Shown here piece by piece: positions 1 through 5,308 of a stretch of 9,112 bases of DNA. The notes under the pieces were generated by a model. It did not search any database. It was not told where the DNA came from and saw only the letters and a program-made list of their open reading frames with translations. Origin of the DNA: BTRF01 sp036986255 (lineage in GTDB: Bacteria > Patescibacteriota > WWE3 > 9FT-COMBO-53-11); the NCBI GenBank assembly GCA_036986255.1, contig BTRF01000025.1, forward strand, positions 1 through 9,112, read 5' to 3'. The translations under genes were made by a program, and so were the position numbers. The number at the start of each line of letters is the position of its first letter. The stretch's first letter is position 1.

Positions 1-61
1 AGGTCAGTCCGCAACCCTTGGTAATACGCTAAGTACTCGTTCTGGCAGGATGTATCTAACT

Positions 62-352
62 ATGAGAAACTCCGTAATGTTAGATTTCTTTAAAAATTTT
101 ACAAAAGCGGGTTATGATCCGAAAGCTGTTGCTCGTGTTGCGAACCGAACTTTTAACGATGTGGCATGGAAAGAAGGTATTGCTCCTGCCGCTCTCATGT
201 TGAATCTATGTAGGCGGCTCGGTTTTAAAGTTTCCGGCTTTGAATCGGGTGATAATCTCAATAAAGAAGCTCAAATCTGCCTAGTTGCTGTAATACGGGG
301 TTTTTATGACGGAGTGCGGCAATCTCTTGATCAAATAAAGGTGTTAGACTAG
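62..352 (+). CDS. Hypothetical orphan protein, about 96 aa
   Basis: I do not recognise this protein. It is short, mixed in charge and probably mostly helical, with no signal peptide, membrane segment or metal motif. A stretch near residues 16-50 (YDPKAVARVANRTFNDVAWK and following) could form several short helices, but I cannot call it a helix-turn-helix. The start at 62 is chosen because AGGA lies at 47-50, 11 bases upstream; an in-frame ATG at 50 would add four residues but has no ribosome binding site. TGGTAATAC at 19-27 resembles an extended -10 box and would start transcription near 34. The gene is visibly AT-richer than those from 592 onward and shares no operon with them, so it may be recently acquired or fast-evolving. 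It ends with TAG. Reality as a gene is likely; function is unknown. Confidence 0.55.
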   Translation: MRNSVMLDFFKNFTKAGYDPKAVARVANRTFNDVAWKEGIAPAALMLNLCRRLGFKVSGFESGDNLNKEAQICLVAVIRGFYDGVRQSLDQIKVLD

Positions 353-370
353 CTTGAGTGCAATTTTCCA

Positions 371-517
371 TTAACCTTTGGCAATAGCTACCGAAGGGAT
401 CGGGTAATCTCCAGTCTGTTCCAAAACCGCCCAGTTCTTCAGATCAATAATGATTTGGTTCCAATGGCGAACTACCTCCACCACCATCCTACGCTGAAGC
501 TTCGGGTGGCAAGCCAT
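371..517 (-). CDS. Possible small hypothetical protein or relic, 48 aa
   Basis: An ATG-to-TAA frame on the minus strand encodes 48 residues, starting MACHPKLQRR and ending DYPIPSVAIAKG. It reads like a plausible protein, with an amphipathic stretch (VVEVVRHWNQIIIDLKNWAV) and few rare-looking codons. AAGG lies only 3 bases before the ATG, too close for a good ribosome binding site; a second in-frame ATG at residue 11 has none. Its first ten codons fall inside the suspected dispersed repeat at 488-516, which makes the start doubtful. It may be a gene remnant or chance. No family is recognised. Confidence 0.2.
   Translation of the reverse strand: MACHPKLQRRMVVEVVRHWNQIIIDLKNWAVLEQTGDYPIPSVAIAKG
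488..516. repeat. Probable dispersed repeat of the type common in CPR genomes
   Basis: The core TACGCTGAAGCTTCGGGTGG around an 8-base palindrome (GAAGCTTC, 496-503) resembles short repeats I associate with CPR genomes, which when translated read like SYAEASxGK; here the plus frame gives SYAEASGGK. The match rests on memory and the element occurs once in this window, so copy number cannot be judged. A weak 5-bp hairpin (ccttA/Taagg, 521-534) follows. The frame through the repeat stays open into acylphosphatase from 454, but no usable start is seen there. Confidence 0.35.
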
Positions 518-591
518 CTACCTTATTTTTAAGGAGACTGGGCAATCGGCGGGAGAATCTTGCTAAACTATCTCAGGCGGTTTCCTCTGAA

Positions 592-879
592 ATGGTAGAA
601 AAGAAGAGTAGGAACTCCAGAGCACATCTTACACTCCACGGGAAGGTTCAAAATGTGGGCCTGCGGTTTTTTGTTCAGCGCAAGGCCTCCGCCTGCGGTC
701 TTCGTGGATGGGTTAAAAACAGCGACAGCTGCGTTGAAATCATTTTTGAAGGCGATAAAGGTAAGATAGAAGATTGCATCAAGGTGTGCCGCAAGGGGCC
801 CGTGTTCTCCAAAGTAGAAAAGGTTGATGTTAAGTGGGAGAAGCCTGCCGAGAAGTTTACCCGTTTTGAGGTGAGGTAA
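592..879 (+). CDS. acyP: Acylphosphatase
   Basis: This small cytosolic enzyme hydrolyses the carboxyl-phosphate bond of acylphosphates such as acetyl phosphate or 1,3-bisphosphoglycerate. The 95-residue length fits the family. The signature is GKVQNVGLRFFVQRKA at residues 17-32: Arg25 matches the phosphate-binding catalytic Arg, and Asn43 in GWVKNS (39-44) matches the Asn that positions water. The usual VQGVGFR is VQNVGLR here, a mild departure. The C-terminal strand KFTRFEVR closes the alpha/beta fold. The ATG at 592 is the only sensible start; the ribosome binding site is weak (AGGCGG, 575-580), and TGCTAAACT (561-569) could be an extended -10 box. Its TAA abuts the ATG of the DUF72 gene with no base between, so the two are almost certainly co-transcribed and translationally coupled. 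Confidence 0.93.
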   Translation: MVEKKSRNSRAHLTLHGKVQNVGLRFFVQRKASACGLRGWVKNSDSCVEIIFEGDKGKIEDCIKVCRKGPVFSKVEKVDVKWEKPAEKFTRFEVR

Positions 880-1602
880 ATGCCCCGCATTTATGTGGGA
901 ACCTCGGGTTGGAACTATCCTCATTGGAAGAAAGTTTTTTATCCCCCCGCTCTTGCTCCTCATGACTGGCTCTCTTTTTACGCTCAAAAGTTTCCAGCCG
1001 TGGAGGTAAACTATTCTTTTTACCGTCTTCCCACTTCCTCTACTTGCAGGAGATGGTTCGAGCAGACTCCGTCTAGCTTCCTCTTTACTTTGAAGGCCTC
1101 CCGCTACATTACCCACATTAAGCGTTTGAAGGGCGTACAGGGGGCATTGGAGCAATTTCTCGAAAGTACTAAAGAGCTGAAGGGCAAGGGAGGGCCGATT
1201 TTTTTCCAATTGCCCCCTTCTTTCAAAGCGGATTTTCTTGTGTTGGAGAGTTTCTTAAAGCTGCTGCCGAAGGGCGGGAGGTTTGCTTTCGAGTTTCGCC
1301 ACCCCTCTTGGTTTACGGATGAAGTCTTCTCCCTCCTAAAGAGATATAACGCAGCCCTCGTCGCTGCTGATTCCCCCCGTTATCCTTACCGTGAGGTCCA
1401 AACGGCCGATTTTTTCTATCTTCGCCTTCACGGGCACAAGGTCCTTTATGCTTCCAAGTACAGCCCCTCCCAGCTTCATAAATATGGAGAGAAGATTAAA
1501 GGATGGGGGAGAGGGGGAGACGTTTTTGTCTTCTTTGACAACGACGCCTGCGGGGTTGCCGTTCAAAACGCCCTCGAGCTTGGTAAACTGGTCGGGGCTT
1601 GA
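880..1602 (+). CDS. DUF72 / YecE family TIM-barrel protein
   Basis: The protein belongs to the DUF72 (YecE-like) family, soluble TIM-barrel proteins found across bacteria and archaea whose biochemical role is unsettled. Family motifs appear in order: GTSGW (residues 7-11), VEVNYSFYRLP (41-51), FTLKASRYITH (69-79), FQLPPSF (109-115), FEFRHPSWF (137-145), YLRLHG (180-185) and VFFDND with a following Ala-rich helix (217-232). At 240 residues it is full length. The ATG at 880 follows directly on the acylphosphatase stop, and GAGG at 868-871 and 873-876, inside the end of that gene, gives a good ribosome binding site. The pairing with acylphosphatase suggests shared expression, not a proven shared pathway. 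The family call is secure; the function is not. Confidence 0.93.
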   Translation: MPRIYVGTSGWNYPHWKKVFYPPALAPHDWLSFYAQKFPAVEVNYSFYRLPTSSTCRRWFEQTPSSFLFTLKASRYITHIKRLKGVQGALEQFLESTKELKGKGGPIFFQLPPSFKADFLVLESFLKLLPKGGRFAFEFRHPSWFTDEVFSLLKRYNAALVAADSPRYPYREVQTADFFYLRLHGHKVLYASKYSPSQLHKYGEKIKGWGRGGDVFVFFDNDACGVAVQNALELGKLVGA

Positions 1603-1605
1603 GAT

Positions 1606-1614
1606 TGCTATTAT
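1606..1614 (+). promoter_or_regulatory. Candidate extended -10 promoter for the phosphohexomutase gene
   Basis: TGCTATTAT (TG, one base, then TATTAT) fits an extended -10 element. No convincing -35 box lies 16-18 bases upstream. Transcription would begin near 1621, about 3 bases before the ATG at 1624, giving a leaderless message. This agrees with the absence of a ribosome binding site before that ATG. Confidence 0.4.
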
Positions 1615-1623
1615 ATTCTAGTT

Positions 1624-3048
1624 ATGTCCGATTCAAAGGCGTACATCTTTCGTAAAGAAGAGCTTAAGTTGAACCCCTACATCTTCCGGGCCAACGATAT
1701 CCGAGGCATCTTTGAAAAAGATTTTGATACTGAAGATTCAAAGATGATCGGCCGGGCTTACGGAACTTGGTTGCTGGAGAAAGGAAAAGATAGTATTGCT
1801 TTGGGTATGGATAATCGTCCTTCCTCGCCTGAAATTCATGATGCGGTTTTGGAAGGATTGCTTTCCACGGGAGTAAATGTGTTTGATCTGGGACTGGTTA
1901 CGACTCCCATGAGCTACAGTGCTCCCGTTCTGATCGGTTGCGGCGGAGCCGTCATGATTACGGCGTCGCACCTTCCTTCGGAGTGGAACGGGCTAAAGCT
2001 TTCCTTTGAAGACCGGACTATCTTTGGAGATGAAATTCAAGAGGTTCGCAAGATCACGGAGCGTCGGAAGTTTAGGAAGGGCAGCGGCAGCGCAGAGAAG
2101 TTCGAGTTTGGGGAGATGTACCAAGCGGCCTTGCAGAAGAGCATTGAAGAGCTGGCCCAGATCTCCAAAACGCCCAAGAAGCGGCGCCTGAAAGTGGTTG
2201 TTGATTCTGGGAATGGGGTGGCAGGCCTCTACGCTCCCAGGTTCCTGCGCGATATCGGTTGTGAGGTAATTGAGATGTATTCTGAGCTGGACGGGACTTT
2301 CCCCAACCGTAATCCTGATCCGACGCTCGGTCCCAGCATGCTTCCTGCCATTAACCGCGTTAAAAAGGAAAAAGCGGATTTGGCCTTTGTTTTTGATCCG
2401 GATGTTGATCGAGTTAACGTTTGCGACGAGAAGGGCTTCGTTCTTTGGGGGGACGGGATCCTACTTCTCTTCGCCCGCGATATTCTCTCTCGCCACCCCC
2501 GGACGGAGATTCTATACAATACCCAGTGCTCTCCGGCCGTGGAAGAGGATATCGTTGCTCACGGGGGAATTCCCGTGATGGTTCCCACTGGCCACTCCTT
2601 GGTTTTAAACGAACTTCGGTTTTACGGCGGGGTTTTTGCTGGAGAGTATAAATGCCATTTCTATTTCTACGACCACTATTATGGATTTGATGACGCTCTC
2701 TATGCGGCCTTGCGGATGGTAAAGATCTTGGAGAAAACCGAGAAGCCCCTCTCCGAGATTATGTCCGATGTTCCTTTTTATCAGGCCAGTGGGGAGATTG
2801 AGATTCCTGTTTCGGATGAGAAAAAGTTTGATATACAAGAGAAAGTCAAAAACGAGCTCAGGAAGCGCTACTATGTGAATGAGATGGACGGGGCGCGGGT
2901 GAAGTTTAGGGACTTGCCCAACACTTGGGGATTGATGCGGGCATCAGGAACCTTTCCCAAGTTGGAGGTTTTTACTTGGGCGAGAGAGCGGGAAAATATG
3001 CTTAAAGCAAAGGAGATCCTGTTAAAGGAAGTGCAGAAGTACCTTTAG
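1624..3048 (+). CDS. manB: Phosphomannomutase/phosphoglucomutase (alpha-D-phosphohexomutase)
   Basis: This cytosolic enzyme would interconvert hexose-1-phosphate and hexose-6-phosphate (glucose and/or mannose), feeding sugar-nucleotide synthesis. All four domain signatures are present: FRANDIRGIF (residues 21-30); the phosphoserine loop TASHLPSEWNGLK (113-125, Ser115); the metal loop FDPDVDR (257-263, Asp258/260/262); the sugar-binding loop GEYKCHFYFYDHYYGFDDA (340-358); and the phosphate-binding loop RASGTFPKLE (439-448). The 474 residues are the family's usual length. Two loops depart from the bacterial norm: TASHLP replaces TASHNP, and GEYKCH replaces GEMSGH, keeping Glu341 and His345. These changes may shift substrate preference, which sequence alone does not decide. 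The ATG at 1624 has no ribosome binding site but lies just downstream of a -10 box. The gene stands alone between the acylphosphatase pair and the isomerase operon, with which it shares a pathway. Confidence 0.93.
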   Translation: MSDSKAYIFRKEELKLNPYIFRANDIRGIFEKDFDTEDSKMIGRAYGTWLLEKGKDSIALGMDNRPSSPEIHDAVLEGLLSTGVNVFDLGLVTTPMSYSAPVLIGCGGAVMITASHLPSEWNGLKLSFEDRTIFGDEIQEVRKITERRKFRKGSGSAEKFEFGEMYQAALQKSIEELAQISKTPKKRRLKVVVDSGNGVAGLYAPRFLRDIGCEVIEMYSELDGTFPNRNPDPTLGPSMLPAINRVKKEKADLAFVFDPDVDRVNVCDEKGFVLWGDGILLLFARDILSRHPRTEILYNTQCSPAVEEDIVAHGGIPVMVPTGHSLVLNELRFYGGVFAGEYKCHFYFYDHYYGFDDALYAALRMVKILEKTEKPLSEIMSDVPFYQASGEIEIPVSDEKKFDIQEKVKNELRKRYYVNEMDGARVKFRDLPNTWGLMRASGTFPKLEVFTWARERENMLKAKEILLKEVQKYL

Positions 3049-3060
3049 TAGCGAGCGAAG

Positions 3061-3087
3061 CGGCCTGCCTTTCGGGCAGACAGGCCG
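3061..3087. repeat. GC-rich palindrome between the mutase and isomerase genes
   Basis: The arms CGGCCTG (3061-3067) and CAGGCCG (3081-3087) are a perfect 7-bp inverted repeat with a 13-base loop. An alternative inner stem, CTGCC (3065-3069) with GGCAG (3075-3079), overlaps the outer arm. It begins 12 bases after the mutase stop. There is no T-tract, so it is not a standard intrinsic terminator, though it could stabilise the mutase mRNA 3' end. CCTGCC/GGCAGG palindromes are, from memory, frequent in CPR genomes. Confidence 0.5.
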
Positions 3088-3101
3088 TAGGGTTCCGGCG
3101 T

Positions 3102-3131
3102 TTGATAGCGTCATGAGAGATAGGTGATAAT
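3102..3131 (+). promoter_or_regulatory. Sigma-70-type promoter of the isomerase operon
   Basis: TTGATA (3102-3107) and GATAAT (3126-3131) are each close to consensus and 18 bases apart. Predicted transcription starts near 3138, about 9 bases before the ATG at 3147. Two imperfect direct repeats, TAGGTGAT (3121-3128) and TAGGTTGAT (3132-3140), flank the -10 box and could be a regulator site, though no regulator is known. Confidence 0.6.
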
Positions 3132-3146
3132 TAGGTTGATCTGAAA

Positions 3147-3689
3147 ATGCCATCAATATCGATTCGAAAAATTGAAGAGATGAAGGATGTTGCTTACCGT
3201 CCTGAGGAGATTAGAATTCCGCCGGAGGAAGCGGCTTACTGGGTTATTCGAAATCCCGGCCGAAACTTAACTATTTTCCCCTTTTATCGTTTGGGGGGCG
3301 GTGAGTACCCCAAGACTTACGGGCATTTCCACAAACCGCCTTATGCAGAGAACTATCAAGTGCTCTACGGTAAGGCCGGGTTTCTTCTTCAGAAGATGGT
3401 CCCTCGGAAAGCTCGGGGTAAAGGGCGGATAGCGGAGATAAGATTGAAGATTCTGGGTCCGGGAGAGCGGTTTACCGTTCCGGCCGGTTTTGGCCACATT
3501 ATGCTTAATATGGGGGACGACTATGTAGTTACGATGGATGATCACGATCCTCGTCATTTCGACAATGACTACGGGCCGGTTAAGGAAGCTCGGGGACTTG
3601 GCTACTTTATCGTCGAGGATAAGGGGAGGTGGAAAGCTATCCCGAACTCTAACTTTACCGATCTTCCCTCCCTGGAGCAAGATGTCTAG
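3147..3689 (+). CDS. pgiA: Glucose-6-phosphate isomerase, archaeal/cupin type
   Basis: The product interconverts glucose-6-phosphate and fructose-6-phosphate using a metal held in a cupin barrel; it is unrelated in fold to the common bacterial Pgi. The metal site is visible: TYGHFH (residues 57-62, His60 and His62), Glu68 in AENYQVLYGKAGFLLQ, and His117 in VPAGFGHIMLN (111-121). The tail, from DYGPVKEARGLGYFIVED (141-158), matches the conserved end of archaeal enzymes. At 180 residues it is full length. The ATG at 3147 gives the expected N-terminus; only a weak AGG lies 11 bases upstream, and the predicted transcript leader is about 9 bases. Its last 8 bases overlap the start of the next gene. 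Together with the upstream phosphohexomutase it links glucose-1-P to fructose-6-P. The fold assignment is firm. Confidence 0.93.
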   Translation: MPSISIRKIEEMKDVAYRPEEIRIPPEEAAYWVIRNPGRNLTIFPFYRLGGGEYPKTYGHFHKPPYAENYQVLYGKAGFLLQKMVPRKARGKGRIAEIRLKILGPGERFTVPAGFGHIMLNMGDDYVVTMDDHDPRHFDNDYGPVKEARGLGYFIVEDKGRWKAIPNSNFTDLPSLEQDV

Positions 3690-3873
3690 AGACGAGCTGC
3701 ATGGATACTCCTCTAAAGAGGCGGAAAGAGCAAAGAGGCGCGAGAAGAAACGTCAGCCCAAGATGCGGATCTCCGGCCGGAGTGTTTTGGAGTTGGCAAG
3801 GATAATCTCCGCCCGGAGTTCTGCTCCGGGCGGTGCAGGTAAGAAGAGGCGTTCGAAGCGGAGGAAAGGCTGA
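3682..3873 (+). CDS. Small highly basic protein, 63 aa, unknown function
   Basis: I do not recognise this protein. It has 22 Lys/Arg and only 6 acidic residues. A charged N-terminal helix (SKEAERAKRREKKRQPKM, residues 11-28) leads to a short hydrophobic stretch (SVLELARII, 34-42), a Ser/Ala/Gly segment and a basic tail (KKRRSKRRKG, 54-63). Such composition suits binding to RNA, DNA or the ribosome, but that is inference. Evidence that it is real: the ATG overlaps the isomerase stop by 8 bases, GGAG (3674-3677 region) lies a few bases upstream, and the TGA is one base before the next start, so it fills the gap between two operon genes exactly. Residues 43-51 are encoded by a perfect 10-bp hairpin and residues 30-34 by a 12-base palindrome, suggesting that repeat DNA entered the frame. 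Confidence 0.7.
   Translation: MSRDELHGYSSKEAERAKRREKKRQPKMRISGRSVLELARIISARSSAPGGAGKKRRSKRRKG
3771..3833. repeat. Two GC-rich palindromes inside the small basic gene
   Basis: CTCCGGCCGGAG (3771-3782) is a perfect 12-base palindrome. Twenty-six bases on, CCGCCCGGAG (3809-3818) and CTCCGGGCGG (3824-3833) form a perfect 10-bp stem with loop TTCTG. Both share the CTCCGG/CCGGAG core, so they may be related copies. The hairpin lacks a T-tract and lies inside coding sequence, 41 bases before the ATG of the next gene. Confidence 0.7.
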
Positions 3874-3874
3874 G

Positions 3875-5308
3875 ATGAGAACTTTAGCATTTCTAAATGA
3901 AATTGGGGTTGGGGATGCGGATTCCTTTGGTGAGGAGGCGGCTGCATTGGGGGATTTGGTACAAGCCGGTTTTCCTATTTCCCCCGGTTTCGTGCTGCCC
4001 TCGGCTTCTTATGCGGAGTTTTTAGCGGGGAAGAGGGTAAAGGGTATTTTAGCTTTGTGTGATTCCAGCGATCCGGATGAGTTGGGTCGCCTCCTTTTTG
4101 CTATCTCTCTGCCGCCGCGGTTGGTGCGGGAGATCAGGGGGTTCTATCGTAGTCTTTCCGGCCCGCAGGATACCGTTGTGTCAGTTCGGACGGTTTACTC
4201 CGAGAAAAAAGTGGGAAGCAGTGAGGCCCTTCTTGCAGCAGTAAAGCGGTTTTGGATTGATCATTTGGTGGCGATTTGTGGCCGCGGGCGGAACGTTTAC
4301 AAGGAGCCGTTGCCGATTTTAGTTCAGCAGGAGACCACCGCGGACGTTTCCGGTCGTCTTTCTACTTCGGCACCTGAACTTGGCAGCTCAGATTTATGCC
4401 TTGTAGAGGTTATTCACGGGGACGGTAAGGAGAGAATTGTTTTTGAGAAGGGAACGGGGAAAGCCGTAAAGAGAATTGTTTCAGGTCCAGTGGGGAGCCC
4501 GACTGCGGTGGAGGAGCTGACTGATCTTTCTTCCTGGGCGGCCAAGATTGAGCAGGTTCTTGGGGGAGTGTATCTTTTAGGTTGGCGGAGATATCGGGGC
4601 GAGTTTGTTTTCGATCGGATTAAGAGGATTTTTATTCCGCAGGTGCGGGGGACCGCTTTCGAACTTTGGATTAAGGTTGAGGAAGGTACTCCTAAGACGG
4701 TGGAGGGAGCTACCGGTTTCGTTGCCGGTAAAGCCGGCCAGGCTGTTGAACTGGCTAAACAGTTTCCCAACCGCAAGGTCCTCCTCTTGCTTGAGACGGT
4801 TGATTTTGATCAGTTAGATCAGTTTAGAACGGGTCGGCATAAGGTTGGTTTGAAGAATCTTCATTTGGGGCTTCCTCCGGTTAGGACCATAGATGGCCTG
4901 CGGGAAATCAAACGCCATCTTTCCGGTGAGAGGATTCAGCGGGGACCTAACCTTAAGTTTTTATTTAGGGCCTTCTATCCTTCGAATGTAGTCCTTTTGG
5001 AGGATATCTTGGAAGCCGGTGTGGATGGAGTAATTTTGGACGAGAAAGCCCTTGCGAAGGGGTTTCTGGGAACTAAAGAGGCCGTCGAGCCGGACGAGTC
5101 TCTGCTTTGGGTAATCAAGGAGGCCGGCAGGAAATGCCGGGCGGCGGGGGTGGATCTGTTCTACCTCGGAGATCGTGCGAGGAGTTGGATCTTGTTTGAG
5201 TTAGTGCGCTCCGGGGTAAAAGGAATTATCGTTCCTCAGCGGTACCAGACCGAATACGCAGAGGCGCTTCAGGAAGCGGAGGTGGAGAGATTATCCGCCC
5301 ATGGGTGA
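3875..5308 (+). CDS. PEP synthase/PPDK-like protein lacking the phosphohistidine domain
   Basis: The 477-residue protein resembles PEP synthase and pyruvate phosphate dikinase but is much shorter (PEP synthase is usually about 750-800). The N-terminal half is the ATP-binding domain: AALGDLVQAGFPISPGFV (residues 23-40), VSVRTVYSE (102-110, Arg105), VQQETTADVSG (150-160) and IPQVRG (254-259), matching the VQxRP end. After that, the mobile domain with TSGGxTCHAAI is absent. The C-terminal part (about 365-470: LEDILEAGVDGVILDE, then AGVDLFYLGDRARS) looks like a remnant of the PEP/pyruvate TIM barrel, with the usual catalytic Cys motif (GxCGxxP) replaced. The N-terminal GGK lysine is also gone (GEE at 19-21). 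It therefore probably does not make PEP. The ATG at 3875 is preferred over an earlier ATG at 3833 because GGAGG lies at 3860-3864. The end overlaps dedA by 8 bases. Confidence 0.75.
   Translation: MRTLAFLNEIGVGDADSFGEEAAALGDLVQAGFPISPGFVLPSASYAEFLAGKRVKGILALCDSSDPDELGRLLFAISLPPRLVREIRGFYRSLSGPQDTVVSVRTVYSEKKVGSSEALLAAVKRFWIDHLVAICGRGRNVYKEPLPILVQQETTADVSGRLSTSAPELGSSDLCLVEVIHGDGKERIVFEKGTGKAVKRIVSGPVGSPTAVEELTDLSSWAAKIEQVLGGVYLLGWRRYRGEFVFDRIKRIFIPQVRGTAFELWIKVEEGTPKTVEGATGFVAGKAGQAVELAKQFPNRKVLLLLETVDFDQLDQFRTGRHKVGLKNLHLGLPPVRTIDGLREIKRHLSGERIQRGPNLKFLFRAFYPSNVVLLEDILEAGVDGVILDEKALAKGFLGTKEAVEPDESLLWVIKEAGRKCRAAGVDLFYLGDRARSWILFELVRSGVKGIIVPQRYQTEYAEALQEAEVERLSAHG

Noticed and set aside
1..49. 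tRNA or other structured RNA at the window start
   Set aside because: No acceptor pairing or T-loop consensus is visible.
454..591. N-terminal extension of acylphosphatase through the open upstream frame
   Set aside because: No ATG or well-placed ribosome binding site supports it, it reads through a probable repeat, and the 95-residue form has normal family length.
568..1209. Long minus-strand frame opposite acylphosphatase and DUF72
   Set aside because: It lies fully antisense to two genes with clear family motifs and has no recognisable protein features.
3061..3087. Intrinsic terminator after the phosphohexomutase gene
   Set aside because: The hairpin is not followed by a T-tract.
3538..3873. 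111-residue frame beginning inside the isomerase gene
   Set aside because: The first 48 codons are an out-of-frame reading of the isomerase; only the part from the ATG at 3682, with its own ribosome binding site, is accepted.
3833..3874. Upstream ATG extending the PEP-synthase-like protein by 14 residues
   Set aside because: It lies in the palindrome inside the preceding gene; the ATG at 3875 has GGAGG 10 bases upstream and gives the family's expected N-terminus.
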